From positions 434,001 through 498,000 of the forward strand of contig NZ_WJIC01000003.1 in assembly GCF_009649815.1 (NCBI RefSeq): DNA of 64,000 bases, written 5' to 3'. Numbering within the stretch: position 1 is the stretch's first letter; each line of letters opens with the position of its first letter. This stretch comes from Nocardia sp. SYP-A9097. Lineage in GTDB: Bacteria; Actinomycetota; Actinomycetes; Mycobacteriales; Mycobacteriaceae. The translations under genes were made by a program, and so were the position numbers. This document shows, in pieces, positions 25,887 through 34,877 of this stretch. Below the pieces are notes generated by a model. It was not told where the DNA came from and did not search any database. It saw nothing but the letters and a program-made list of their open reading frames with translations.

Positions 25887-26651
25887 GTGACAAGTGAGAA
25901 TCCGAAGGTTCCCCGCTATCGGGAGATCGCCGAACAATTGCGTGCGGCGATCGAGAACGGAGAGTTCGCCGACGGTGCTTCACTGCCCTCGGAACACCGG
26001 CTGAGCGAGCGCTACGGCGTCTCGCGCGGCACCATCCGGCAGGCGTTCGCGTTCCTGCGCGCCTCGGGCGTGGTCTCCTCGCGCCAAGGCGCACGCCGCC
26101 AGGTGCTGCGCGGCCCGCGTTCGCAGCCGATGACCGAACTGGTCAGCTTCGCGCGCTGGGCGCGCAGTATCGGCGAGACGCCGAGCAGCCGCACCGTCGG
26201 CACCGCGAGCGTCACCCCGACCGCGGAGGTGCGCGATAAATTGGGTTTGGCGCTGGGGGAGAACGCTTTTCACGTGGAGCGCGTCCGTCTGCTGAGCGGC
26301 ACCCCGACCATGCTGGAGAACACCTACTATCCGGAGCGCCTGGCCGAGCCCATTCTGGCCATGGACCTCGATGCCGAATCGATCACCGATCACCTGGAGA
26401 ACTACGGCATAGTCTTCGCCGACGCCGAACACTCCATCGATGCCGTCGCCGCGCCCACCCGCACCGCCGGACTGCTCGGAATCCGTACCGGCACACCGCT
26501 ATTGCGCACCATCCGGCGCACCACCGACCCGACCGGCGAAGTTCTGGAATGCTCCTTCGACACCTATGTCGGGTCCGCGGTCGCGTTCGTGGTGCGCAAT
26601 TCGGTGGCGGCCGGGGCGGTGAGCCGGGTCAGATCGCTGCTGGCGACCTGA
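25887..26651 (+). CDS. GntR/HutC-type regulator (UTRA domain) of the phosphonate locus
   Basis: A 254-residue regulator. The GntR winged helix is at about 8-75 (YREIAEQLRAAIENG, LPSEHRLSERYGVSRGTIRQAF) and a UTRA effector domain occupies about 95-240 (VERVRLLSGTPTMLENTYYP, LLRTIRRT). PhnF and related UTRA proteins sense phosphonates or sugars. It follows the ATPase by 13 bp and is probably cotranscribed, so it likely controls uptake and the convergent oxygenases. Its end overlaps the tmpB-like end by 23 bp. GTG start. Confidence 0.87.
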   Translation: MTSENPKVPRYREIAEQLRAAIENGEFADGASLPSEHRLSERYGVSRGTIRQAFAFLRASGVVSSRQGARRQVLRGPRSQPMTELVSFARWARSIGETPSSRTVGTASVTPTAEVRDKLGLALGENAFHVERVRLLSGTPTMLENTYYPERLAEPILAMDLDAESITDHLENYGIVFADAEHSIDAVAAPTRTAGLLGIRTGTPLLRTIRRTTDPTGEVLECSFDTYVGSAVAFVVRNSVAAGAVSRVRSLLAT

Positions 26652-27198
26652 GCGTGCGATCCATGGCCTCGATCTCGGCGCGGAAGTCCGCCAGGGTCGG
26701 CACCGGCGCGTCCGGATCCTTTCCGGCATCATCGAATCTGCGCAGGGCCGTGGCGGATTCGCAGTACGGCTCGGCGGCGAAGGCCGTCACCTCCGCGGCG
26801 CTCATATCCCCGCCCTGCACCGACATGGTGTACTTCGAGGCTTCCGAGAGCAGGTCGTAATAGGCGGGGTCGGTGGCGCACAGATACCGCTTGGCCGCCA
26901 CGTGCAGCCGCACCGGTTCGGTGACGGCGGCATCGAACCATTGTGAAAGCCATTGCGCGGCAACGGCATCATGGCGATTGTCATTGCCCCGCATGAGCTC
27001 GCGCCCGCTCATCGCACCGGAGAAGTGCCCGACATCGTGTACGACCGCGGCCACGATCAGTGCGGCCGCTGCTCCGGATTCGCGCGCCACCCGCGCGGTC
27101 TGCAACATGTGGGTGGCCATCGAAACCTGTTCGCCGAGGTAGTCTTTCGCGCCCTCGCTCTCGAACAGCTCGGTGAGAACCTCGTAGGCGTGTGTCAT
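26629..27198 (-). CDS. tmpB: HD-domain oxygenase of the TmpB/PhnZ type
   Basis: A 189-residue HD-fold protein. The mixed-valent di-iron signature of PhnZ/TmpB is visible: Tyr20 and Glu23 (DYLGEQV) spaced as in PhnZ, His30 (MATHMLQ) and HD at 54-55 with a further His58 (VVHDVGH). These enzymes cleave the C-P bond of 1-hydroxy-2-(trimethyl)aminoethylphosphonate with O2, releasing phosphate and glycine or glycine betaine. The ATGA overlap with the upstream oxygenase gene couples the two steps. Assignment to TmpB over PhnZ rests on its partner type. Confidence 0.8.
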   Translation of the reverse strand: MTHAYEVLTELFESEGAKDYLGEQVSMATHMLQTARVARESGAAAALIVAAVVHDVGHFSGAMSGRELMRGNDNRHDAVAAQWLSQWFDAAVTEPVRLHVAAKRYLCATDPAYYDLLSEASKYTMSVQGGDMSAAEVTAFAAEPYCESATALRRFDDAGKDPDAPVPTLADFRAEIEAMDRTLRSPAAI

Positions 27199-28322
27199 CG
27201 TTCCTCCAGTCGCCGGAGCGTGCTGTTCAATCCGTCCAGATCCGCGTATGTGCCCTGCAGGTGTCGGCCGCCCGCCGCCGCGAAGGCCGTGCGGGCGTGC
27301 AGGGCCCGGGTATTGTCGAAGATGAGGCAGTCGCCGGTATCGAGACGGAAGTTCAACTGCGCCTGCGGTTTATAGAGCAGTTCGGCGAAGCTGCGGTAGG
27401 CGGTGTAGAACGCTCGCACTCGCGCCGGATCGGCCGGCGGCACCTCCATGGACCGGTTGTTGAACCGGATCTCCCGAATCCGCTGCTCGGCATCGAGGCC
27501 GATCAACGGCACCACCGCGGCCAGCCGGGTGCCATCACCGTGATACCGGTAGGTGACCGGAGTCGAGGTGAGCACATCGAAGGCCGCGCGATCGGTCTCC
27601 CGCAGTTCGGCCGCGGCCGCGAACCCGTCCACCATGCCGGAATCCCCGCCCTCGGCCGCATTGTGCAGGCAGAGCAGCAATTGCAGCGTGGGCACCGGCT
27701 CGCGATACGGGTTGTCGGTATGCGGGGTGATGGCCAACCCGGTGAAGGCCAGGTTCACCGGATTCGGCTCCACCCGCACATCGAAGATCCGGCCGTAATT
27801 GGTCTCGCGCACATACCCGAAGGTCTCGGCGACCTGCGTGACCTGCCCGGCCTGCGCCGGAACGCCTTGCAGCAGTACGAATCCCCACTCCACGACCTGC
27901 CGCAATGCGGGCGCAGGGTTCTCCAGATAGCTCTCCCACTTGACGGGTGCCAGCGTCTCGGCGTCTGCGGCATCGCTCCACAACCGCTTGGCCCGTTCAC
28001 TACGCAGATCGAGATCCGCGACCCGATCGGCCTCGCCCAGCAGCACATGCAAATCGAACGAGGTCTGATGCCCGCCCGGCGTGAACCGCACCCGCAGCCG
28101 ATCGTCGGCGACCGCCGCCTCCTCGACCCGGATATCGGCAGGTAGATCGAGAATATTGAACAGTCGCTGCCCGCTGAGCACATCCCGGCTGTCCGCATCG
28201 GGTGCGGTGTCCCGCAACCAGATCGCGGGAATCTCGACCACCCGACCACCTGCGGTCAGGCGCACATCTCCATCGATCACGGCCGCCTCGACCCCGCGCC
28301 CGCTCGAAACTTGGCTATACAT
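27195..28322 (-). CDS. tmpA: Fe(II)/2-oxoglutarate oxygenase of the TmpA / gamma-butyrobetaine hydroxylase type
   Basis: A 375-residue enzyme. An N-terminal DUF971-like domain (about 15-95, WLRD, SGQRLF, GGHQTSF) precedes a TauD-type double-stranded beta helix with H201-x-D203 (ITPHTDNPY) and a distal His in FDNTRALHAR. TmpA hydroxylates 2-(trimethylamino)ethylphosphonate at C1 for TmpB. The cysteines that usually bind zinc in the N-terminal domain are absent here (TAPDADSRD). ATG 28322 overlaps the shared 12-mer. GTG 28280, giving 361 residues, would leave it untranslated. The longest frame begins at 28349. Confidence 0.8.
   Translation of the reverse strand: MYSQVSSGRGVEAAVIDGDVRLTAGGRVVEIPAIWLRDTAPDADSRDVLSGQRLFNILDLPADIRVEEAAVADDRLRVRFTPGGHQTSFDLHVLLGEADRVADLDLRSERAKRLWSDAADAETLAPVKWESYLENPAPALRQVVEWGFVLLQGVPAQAGQVTQVAETFGYVRETNYGRIFDVRVEPNPVNLAFTGLAITPHTDNPYREPVPTLQLLLCLHNAAEGGDSGMVDGFAAAAELRETDRAAFDVLTSTPVTYRYHGDGTRLAAVVPLIGLDAEQRIREIRFNNRSMEVPPADPARVRAFYTAYRSFAELLYKPQAQLNFRLDTGDCLIFDNTRALHARTAFAAAGGRHLQGTYADLDGLNSTLRRLEER
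28310..28321 (+). promoter_or_regulatory. CTTGGCTATACA motif, copy 2 (tmpA-like gene)
   Basis: Exact copy of the word found upstream of the transporter operon, here at the very 5' end of the convergent oxygenase operon. It touches the ATG at 28322, which would fit a repressor site at the start of transcription. Confidence 0.45.
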
Positions 28323-28398
28323 GTTTGGAAGTATGGCACAGCCGTCCACATCACGCGGAGAACGGAGAGTGAACTCGGCGACCGGATCGACCGGCGCG

Positions 28399-29475
28399 CT
28401 ACAACCACTTATTGCGCCGGAATATCACCAGCAGAGTCGTGCAGAGGATCGCCATCAGGGTCAGCACCGCGGGGTATCCCCACACCTGGTGCAACTCCGG
28501 AATGTGATCGAAGTTCATACCGTAGATTCCGGCGATCATGGTCGGCACCGCGGCAATGGCCACCGCGGCGGAGATCTTGCGCATATCGGTGTTCTGCTGC
28601 ACCGCGGTTCTGGCGACGGCGGCATTGACCAGCGCGCTGAGCGTCTCATCGAAATCGCGAATGCGCTCGGTGACCGCGATATGGTGGTCGGCGACATCGC
28701 GCAGATATCGCCGAACCTCCTTGGGCAGTGGGGTATCGGGCCGCCCGAGTAATTGCAGTGGGGTCGCGAGCGGGCTCACCGCGCGGCGCAATTCGACTAT
28801 CTCGCGCTTGAGCTGATAGATCGATTCGATGGCCACCTGGCTCTTGGGAGAGAAGACCTCCTCCTCGACCAGATCGACCTCGACCTCGAGCTTCTGCGTC
28901 ACCTCGACATAGGTATCGACCACATAGTCGGCGATTGCGTGCAATACCGCGCCGGGTCCGAGTAGTAGTCGCTCCGAATCGTTTTCGAGCGCCTGCCGGA
29001 CGCCGGCGAGTCCCGAGTGTTCCCCCTGCCGCACGGCGACCACGAAATCGGGGGCGGTGAACACCACTACCTCACCGGTTTGCACGATCTCGCTGACCGT
29101 ATGCAATTCGTGCTCGACATAGGCGACGGTCCGCATGACCATCATGAGCGTATCGTCGTACCGCTCCAGCTTGGGCCGATGCGATCCCTCCAGCACATCC
29201 TCCACCGCGAGGGCGTGCAATCCGAAAGTCTGTGCGATATCGCCCATTTGGATCTCATCGGGTTCGTGCAATCCCACCCAGACGAACCCCGTCCCGCGCT
29301 TACGTACCTCCGCCAGTGCGGCGGAATGCGAGAAATGGCCCCGCAGCCGCTTGCCGTCCACATACACCGCACAATCCACAATCGCGCGCGCGGTGGGAAT
29401 CCGAATACGCGGCAACGGTTTCGCCGACCGCCTTCCCGCTGCACGGAACGAGGGCAAAGGCGGTATCGAGGGCAC
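28399..29475 (-). CDS. corA: CorA-type Mg2+/Co2+ channel
   Basis: A 358-residue protein with the CorA layout. A large cytoplasmic alpha/beta domain is followed by a long helix and two C-terminal membrane helices. The selectivity motif YGMN begins the pore loop (near 321-324) and the acidic loop HIPELHQ follows. The protein ends in a basic RRNKWL tail. It should transport Mg2+ or Co2+ down the membrane potential. The start is a GTG at 29475 with no strong ribosome binding site. Neighbours are unrelated. Confidence 0.9.
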   Translation of the reverse strand: MPSIPPLPSFRAAGRRSAKPLPRIRIPTARAIVDCAVYVDGKRLRGHFSHSAALAEVRKRGTGFVWVGLHEPDEIQMGDIAQTFGLHALAVEDVLEGSHRPKLERYDDTLMMVMRTVAYVEHELHTVSEIVQTGEVVVFTAPDFVVAVRQGEHSGLAGVRQALENDSERLLLGPGAVLHAIADYVVDTYVEVTQKLEVEVDLVEEEVFSPKSQVAIESIYQLKREIVELRRAVSPLATPLQLLGRPDTPLPKEVRRYLRDVADHHIAVTERIRDFDETLSALVNAAVARTAVQQNTDMRKISAAVAIAAVPTMIAGIYGMNFDHIPELHQVWGYPAVLTLMAILCTTLLVIFRRNKWL

Positions 29476-29666
29476 GGCCCGATGCTATGCCGATTCGGCC
29501 CGGATCTCCCGGTCGGCGTCGAGCCGGGGCGGCCGCCCGCACGCGCGCCGAAACCGCTCGTCCGGCCCCGTCTGTCCGGCCCCGCGCGGTCGTGTCCGAG
29601 AATGGAGATCGGCTTCGACGTTCTCCATGAGTCGCACATCGGTGTGGCCCCGGATTAGGAGTGGTC

Positions 29667-30083
29667 ATGAAGTACATGATTCTGAGTTATGCCTCGCAGC
29701 GGGACTATGACGGCATGTCGGGTGGGACGGCGGAGACTCCGGGCTGGGCGCCGGAGGATTTTGCCGCCATGTTCGGGTTCATGGAGTCGTTCAACAAGGA
29801 GTTGGCGGAATCGGGGGAGTTGGTGGAGACACGGGGCCTGGCCGCGCCGGTGCATACTCGCCGAGTCGGAAATAAGGATGGTCAGGCATTCGTGACCGAT
29901 GGGCCATTCGCCGAAACCCAGGAAGTGCTCGCGGGGTACTGGATCGTCGAGTGTGAGAGTTTCGACCGCGCAACCGAAATCGCGGGCCGGCTACAGCAGT
30001 GCCCCGCGCCCGCACAGGCCGCCGCCAATGCGTACGCCGATATCCGACCGATTGCGGATGGTGCGCAGGAACTCGGGTTCTGA
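29667..30083 (+). CDS. YCII/DGPF-domain protein
   Basis: A 138-residue protein with the YCII-related fold. The DGPFAETQEVLAGYWIVECES segment carries the DGPF signature, and MKYMILSYAS begins the ferredoxin-like strand. Genes of this kind lie next to ECF sigma factors of the ECF42 group, as here. AGGAG at 29658 supports ATG 29667 over the GTG six bases earlier. Only one base separates its stop from the sigma gene start. Confidence 0.85.
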   Translation: MKYMILSYASQRDYDGMSGGTAETPGWAPEDFAAMFGFMESFNKELAESGELVETRGLAAPVHTRRVGNKDGQAFVTDGPFAETQEVLAGYWIVECESFDRATEIAGRLQQCPAPAQAAANAYADIRPIADGAQELGF

Positions 30084-30084
30084 G

Positions 30085-31308
30085 GTGACCGAGCCGGTCG
30101 AGGATCTGCTGCGTCCGCTGACGCCGCAGGTCCTGGCCGCGCTGGTACGCCGGTACGGGCATTTCGACACCGCGGAGGACGCGGTGCAGGAGGCATTACT
30201 GGCCGCGGCGACCCAGTGGCCGGACGCGGGCGTCCCTGACAACCCGCCGGCCTGGCTGATCACCGTCGCTTCCCGCAGGCTCACCGATCTGCTCCGCGCC
30301 GAACAGGCCCGCCGCCGGCGCGAGGACACCGCGGCGGGGTGGATGCTGCCGCAGGACTGGGTCACCCCGCCCGCCGATCGCGCGCCGACCGACGGCGATG
30401 ACACCCTGGTGCTGCTGTACCTGTGCTGTCACCCGTCGCTGCCGCCGCAATCCCAGATCGCGTTGACATTGCGTGCGGTGGGCGGGCTCACCACCGCGGA
30501 GGTGGCGCGGGCCTTCCTGGTCTCGGAATCGGCTATGGCCCGGCGCATTTCGCGGGCCAAGTCGACCATCAAGCAGAGCGGACTGCCGTTCGCACCGCCC
30601 GCGCCCGCCGATCGCACGGATAGTCTGGCGGCGGTGCTGCACGTGCTGTATCTGATCTTCACCGAGGGGTATGCGGCCACCACCGGCCCGAGCCTGCAGC
30701 GCGTGGAGCTCTCGGCAGAGGCGATTCGGTTGACCCGCATGGTTTTTCACCTCTTGCCCGGTGATCCGGAGGTCGCGGGTCTGCTCGCGCTGATGTTGCT
30801 CACCGATGCCCGCCGCCTCGCCCGGACCGCTCCCGATCAGGGCCTGATTCCCATGGCAGAGCAGGATCGCGCGCTGTGGAATGCCGAAGCGATCGCGGAG
30901 GGCGTCGCATTGATCACCGCGGCACTTCCGCGCGGACCGGTGGGCCCGTATCAACTGCAGGCGGCGATCGCGGCATTGCATGACGAGGCGCCCGATAATG
31001 AGTCCACCGATTGGCCGCAGATCGTGCTGCTGTACGAGCGGCTGCTGGCACTGGCCGACAATCCGATTGTCGCGCTCAATCATGCTGTGGCGGTGGCAAT
31101 GTCGCGGGGACCGGAGGCCGGGCTGGAGTTGCTCGGCGCACTCGAGGCCGATGGTCGCCTCGCCGAGGATCACCGGCTGTACGCGGTGCGGGCGCATCTG
31201 CTCGATATGACCGGCGATCATGAATCCGCCCGCGCGGCTTTCGAATTCGCTGCCACCCGCACCACCAGCCTGCCCCAGCAACGCTATCTGCGCGGGCGCG
31301 CCAAATAG
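30085..31308 (+). CDS. ECF42-type RNA polymerase sigma factor with C-terminal TPR-like domain
   Basis: A 407-residue sigma factor. Region 2 (HFDTAEDAVQEALLAAATQW) and region 4 (LTTAEVARAFLVSESAMARRISRAK) fill the first 180 residues. The rest is a helical DUF6596/TPR-like domain (LYERLLALADNPIVALNHAVA, LYAVRAHLLD). This long form without an anti-sigma factor is ECF42, linked to DGPF genes. The C-terminal domain is known to be needed for activity in studied members. GTG 30085 directly follows the YCII stop. Confidence 0.9.
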   Translation: MTEPVEDLLRPLTPQVLAALVRRYGHFDTAEDAVQEALLAAATQWPDAGVPDNPPAWLITVASRRLTDLLRAEQARRRREDTAAGWMLPQDWVTPPADRAPTDGDDTLVLLYLCCHPSLPPQSQIALTLRAVGGLTTAEVARAFLVSESAMARRISRAKSTIKQSGLPFAPPAPADRTDSLAAVLHVLYLIFTEGYAATTGPSLQRVELSAEAIRLTRMVFHLLPGDPEVAGLLALMLLTDARRLARTAPDQGLIPMAEQDRALWNAEAIAEGVALITAALPRGPVGPYQLQAAIAALHDEAPDNESTDWPQIVLLYERLLALADNPIVALNHAVAVAMSRGPEAGLELLGALEADGRLAEDHRLYAVRAHLLDMTGDHESARAAFEFAATRTTSLPQQRYLRGRAK

Positions 31309-31389
31309 GTGGGTTCCGATGCCCCGGCAGCACACTCGGCCATTCGTGCAGCCCGAGCTGGAGCGCGCGAACGGGTTCGGGCTGCTAAT

Positions 31390-31695
31390 CTCTCCGAGGC
31401 CGTGATACACGCCCTCGACGCTCCCGGCCACGGCGACCTGGCCCCCGAGCCATCCCCGAATGGCAATCGGCCGTCGATGCCCTGCGGAACTTCCCCGAAT
31501 CGGCCCCGATGTCCCCGTCGGTTTCTGGGGCATCATGCAGGGCACCGGCATAGGCATCCCTCTGGTCGCGGCCGAACCCCGAATCACCGCAGCGGTTTTC
31601 GGCTGCCTCGGTGCGGATCACCTGTCGGACGCCGCCGAAAGATCCGCCACGAGGTGGAAAGCGCCACCCGCTTCTTCCTCCGCCACCTGACCTGA
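31390..31695 (+). pseudogene. Decayed dienelactone-hydrolase-like gene
   Basis: Pieces of one alpha/beta hydrolase are spread over two frames. ALDAPGHGD is in the first, then VPVGFWGIMQGTGIGIPLVA and TAAVFGCLGADHLSDAA in another, and the terminal HEVESATRFFLRHL returns to the first. In an intact homologue these segments form the acid loop, nucleophile elbow and C-terminus. Here the elbow is GIMQGT, without the usual serine. Two frame changes and missing middle parts mark it as a pseudogene. Confidence 0.6.
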
Positions 31696-31747
31696 CCAGC
31701 CCCGAACGCTCCCGCCCGGGGCCTTGCCGCTCCTGCTCGCCAGTTGC

Positions 31748-32071
31748 CTACTTGGCTGCCATGGCCGACCACCCGAAATACGTAGTGGTCGCGCCCGGAG
31801 CTACGGTCGCGGTCGGCTCACCGGAGCAATCACTGGTCCCGTACACCAGGAAATTGCGCGTACTGCGATTCTCGAACCGAATATCGCGCGCAAACCCACT
31901 GGCCCAACAAGAGTCCAGATTGCTCAACTCGAGTGTGCCGTCGACAATCACCACCTCGCGCCCATCCCCACCCCCGGCCGACCCGGAAGGAAAGGCCGAG
32001 GCAACCGGAGCGACCACGGACACCGCGGCAACAGCGAGAGCGCCTGCAACAGAACCCATTCCAATTTTCAT
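31748..32071 (-). CDS. Small secreted protein
   Basis: A 107-residue exported protein. A signal peptide (MKIGMGSVAGALAVAAVSVV, cleavage near ASA-FP) is followed by a short mature domain with two cysteines (LDSCWA, TSDCSG) and beta-strand character. No known family or function. The ATG at 32071 is the natural start, and longer frames upstream are His/Pro-rich antisense noise of the AraC gene. Confidence 0.75.
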   Translation of the reverse strand: MKIGMGSVAGALAVAAVSVVAPVASAFPSGSAGGGDGREVVIVDGTLELSNLDSCWASGFARDIRFENRSTRNFLVYGTSDCSGEPTATVAPGATTTYFGWSAMAAK

Positions 32072-32163
32072 TCGATCGATGCTACAAGCTCTCGACTCTC
32101 CCAAGGCCGCCCGCCACACGGCATGAGCCGATTCTTGTAGGTCTTCGGAGTCCCGGGAACGTT

Positions 32164-32961
32164 CTAATCTGCTGACGCACAACGACTTCGGTAGTGGCCG
32201 GGTGTGGTGCCGATGATGTTGGTGAAGGCGGCTATGAAGCCGCTGGGGTTCGACCAGCCGCAGGCGTGGGCGATGTGGGTGGTGGTGTGGCAGTCGGCGA
32301 GCAGGATGAGGGCGTGGTGGATGCGTAGTTGGGTGCGCCATTCATAGAAGGTCATGCCCAGTTCGGTGTGGAATAGGCGGCTCAGGGTGCGGGGGCTGGC
32401 ACCGATTCGGCGTCCGAGGTCGGCGAGTGGGGTGTTGTCGGCGGGGTGGTCGTAGAGGATTCGGGCAATGGCTTGCAGGCGGTCGTCGCGTGGTTCGGGG
32501 AGTTGTAATTGTTGGTCGGGGGTTCGGTGGAGTTCGTCGACGAGGACTCGGCGTAGGCGGACGCGGGCGGCATGGTCGGAGTCGAGGGGGTCGTAATTGC
32601 GTGGGCCGGTGAGGGTTAGCAGGATTTCTCGGGCCAGGTCGGAGACCATGAATACGGTCGGGTGGGCCGGTATCAGGCGGGCCAGGCCCGCGGGTAGGAA
32701 TTCGATTCGCATATCGGTGTTGCTGTGCGCGCGGTGGTAGTGCATGAATCCGGCGGGGGTCCAGGCGACTCGATTGGTGGGAACGATCGAGGTGCCTGCT
32801 TCGGTGTGGACCGACAGGACGCCGCTCGCCGCGTACACCAGGTGCCCACGTGGATGGGAGTGTGCCGAGCTCGTTCCGCCGGAAGGCCACAGGTGCACTC
32901 CGCCCGACGGCCATAACCGCGATGTCGGAACGGGCGGAGTGGTTTGGCGGCCAACGGGCAT
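32164..32961 (-). CDS. AraC-family transcriptional regulator
   Basis: A 265-residue regulator with an N-terminal cupin (SSAHSHPRGHLVYAASGVLSV, metal-binding style His) and two C-terminal helix-turn-helix motifs (PLADLGRRIGASPRTLSRLFH and ITHIAHACGWSNPSGFIAAF-like). ATG at 32961 gives the natural N-terminus. It is divergent from the MDR reductase gene with only 54 bp between starts, so it probably controls that gene. Confidence 0.87.
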   Translation of the reverse strand: MPVGRQTTPPVPTSRLWPSGGVHLWPSGGTSSAHSHPRGHLVYAASGVLSVHTEAGTSIVPTNRVAWTPAGFMHYHRAHSNTDMRIEFLPAGLARLIPAHPTVFMVSDLAREILLTLTGPRNYDPLDSDHAARVRLRRVLVDELHRTPDQQLQLPEPRDDRLQAIARILYDHPADNTPLADLGRRIGASPRTLSRLFHTELGMTFYEWRTQLRIHHALILLADCHTTTHIAHACGWSNPSGFIAAFTNIIGTTPGHYRSRCASAD

Positions 32962-33015
32962 AGTTTGGCATTCTATCGGTGGCCCGCCATACCGCCTCGG
33001 GACGACAGTGAACAC

Positions 33016-34014
33016 ATGAGCGAGAACGTGACGACAATGCGAGCGGCCGTCTGCGTCCGGGCGGGTGGCCCGGAGGTACTGGAGATCCGGGAGTTGCCAG
33101 TCCCCGTAGTCCGGGAGGGCTGGAGCCTGGTGAAAGTCGAGGGCGCGGGCCTGAATCGGTCGGAATTGCGGACCCGCCAGGGGCATTCCCCGAATGTGCG
33201 CTTCCCGCGTGTGCTCGGGATCGAATGCGTTGGAACCCTTGCCATTTCAACTTACCCCGCATTGCCCGAGGGGACGACCGTCGCGGCGGTAATGGGTGAA
33301 ATGGGCCGCGAGTTCGACGGCGGTTACGCCGAATACGCCCTGCTGCCGAACGAACTGCTGATGCCGATCAGTACCACCTTGCCCTGGGAAGTCCTGGCCG
33401 CCCTGCCTGAAACCTATCTGACCGCCCAAGGAGCCTTGGACGCATTGGGTATCACACCGAACACCAAGGCCCGCTTACTGATTCGAGGAGGATCCGCCTC
33501 GGTCGGTATGGCAGCCGCATCGATCGCGTCCGGATACGGCATCGAGACCGCGGCCACGACCCGCCAGCCCACCAAGGCCGCCGCATTGACCGCCGCAGGC
33601 ATCGACCACGTACTCCCCGACAACGGCGAACCCCTCGCACCGACCCTGCGGGACATCTGGCCCGAAGGCCCGGACTACATACTGGATCTCATCGGCGCCA
33701 CCACCCTGACGGACTCCCTGCGCCTGGTCCGCCGTGGCGGAACAGTGTGCATGGCAGGCTCCCTCAGCGGCTGGCTGATCCCCGACTTCGAACCAATAGC
33801 GATGATCCCCTCCGCCACCAAACTCACCGCATTCCACAGCGACGACTACAAGGGCACCGCAGGCGCACCCATCCTGCAGCGAGTGATCAACCAGATCGAA
33901 GCCGGCATCTACCACCCCAACATCGACCGAATCCTCAACCTGAAAGACATCGCCGACGCCCACCAATACATGGAAAACAACCAAGCCACAGGAAAACTCG
34001 TCGCAATACCCTAA
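33016..34014 (+). CDS. Zinc-independent MDR quinone-oxidoreductase-like protein
   Basis: A 332-residue medium-chain dehydrogenase/reductase. The N-terminal GroES fold includes GAGLNRSELRTRQG and VLGIECVG, and the Rossmann motif is RGGSASVGMAAASIA (near 157-171). Catalytic-zinc cysteines are lacking, so it belongs to the quinone reductase/enoyl reductase branch using NADPH. The substrate is unknown. A second in-frame ATG at 33037 (MRAAVCV) is possible. Codon use shifts toward CAA/ACC-rich codons in the 3' half. Confidence 0.85.
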   Translation: MSENVTTMRAAVCVRAGGPEVLEIRELPVPVVREGWSLVKVEGAGLNRSELRTRQGHSPNVRFPRVLGIECVGTLAISTYPALPEGTTVAAVMGEMGREFDGGYAEYALLPNELLMPISTTLPWEVLAALPETYLTAQGALDALGITPNTKARLLIRGGSASVGMAAASIASGYGIETAATTRQPTKAAALTAAGIDHVLPDNGEPLAPTLRDIWPEGPDYILDLIGATTLTDSLRLVRRGGTVCMAGSLSGWLIPDFEPIAMIPSATKLTAFHSDDYKGTAGAPILQRVINQIEAGIYHPNIDRILNLKDIADAHQYMENNQATGKLVAIP

Positions 34015-34877
34015 TTTCCGCTCTCGAGCCCGTCCGCCTGCAGCGGATACGGCACCCAGCGTTACCGCCGGGCTATTGGTACAGCGTCAGCACACACGGC
34101 GGGGAGGCGGCGACTCACCGCTGAGGCACTACTGACTGGTGGAGGTGATCATCTGCGGACAGGACGGGTTGTATCCGGCGCCTTCGTAGCAGGGTCTGGC
34201 GGATTACCTTCAGGCCCAGCGGGGTTCGGAGGATGGCCAAGATTCTTCGGAGTGGGAACCTTGCCTGCCGTACCCGGCTTTCGCTCCCCCTTTTGGGAGC
34301 CGCCCTCTCACCTCCCAGCGTGGCCGGATGGCCGTGGGAACCTTCTCGGACAAAGACCCCGAAACACCCGCGCGACACGCAGATACATACCTGGACAGGC
34401 GATCACCGGGAACTGAGCGTTGGATTTCGAGCCAAATCCAACGCTCAGTTCCCGGTGATCGATCGTCCAAGTCTCGAGCGGGTGTCGGCCCTACTCGTCC
34501 TGGCGCCTTTGTCTTGTCTTTTGTTCGTTTTGTCTTTTTTCGTTGTGGTTCTGAAGGTTCCCACAACCTTCCCGCCAGGCCGGGAGGTGCGAAAGTGCGC
34601 CTGATGAGGGGAGCGAAAGCCGGGTACGGCAGGCGACGCCACCAGCACTGCCGCGTTTGTCTTGATTCTCCCGAGCCCCGACCGAACGTGCTGTGCCGCA
34701 TGGTATTCGGCTACGAAGGCCCCGGGACCATTCCCGGGCCAGGCGAAGGAATCCGCTTCGCGGTGGTTGGTCGACTCGGGGCCAGAGACACGCGGAGCGC
34801 CATCACGCGACGAACCTCAGTAACGGCCAACTGTCTGGGCGGATTGAACCGCCCAGGGTTGGAAGACGGCGTGCGGT
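34015..34877. other. Non-coding stretch holding the inverted-repeat element
   Basis: About 860 bp between the MDR gene and the hypothetical gene. Apart from the repeat described separately I see no gene. Frames here lack homology-like motifs and are mirrored by the repeat symmetry. Confidence 0.6.
34220..34680. repeat. Large composite inverted-repeat element
   Basis: Two arms of roughly 200 bp face each other. The innermost 28 bases (34400-34427 and 34434-34461) are perfect complements around a six-base loop. An outer block of 27 bases (34263-34289 and 34608-34634) is also perfect. A GTGGGAACCTT/AAGGTTCCCAC block and other diverged matches lie between them. A T-rich, low-GC tract sits in the right arm (about 34508-34542). 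Short frames across it are by-products of the repeat. It may be two copies of one repeat in inverted orientation or a foldback/MITE-like element. Confidence 0.75.

Noticed and set aside
34210-34701. 163-codon minus-strand frame and related plus-strand frames in the inverted repeat
   Set aside because: The frames mirror each other through repeat symmetry and show no domain pattern.
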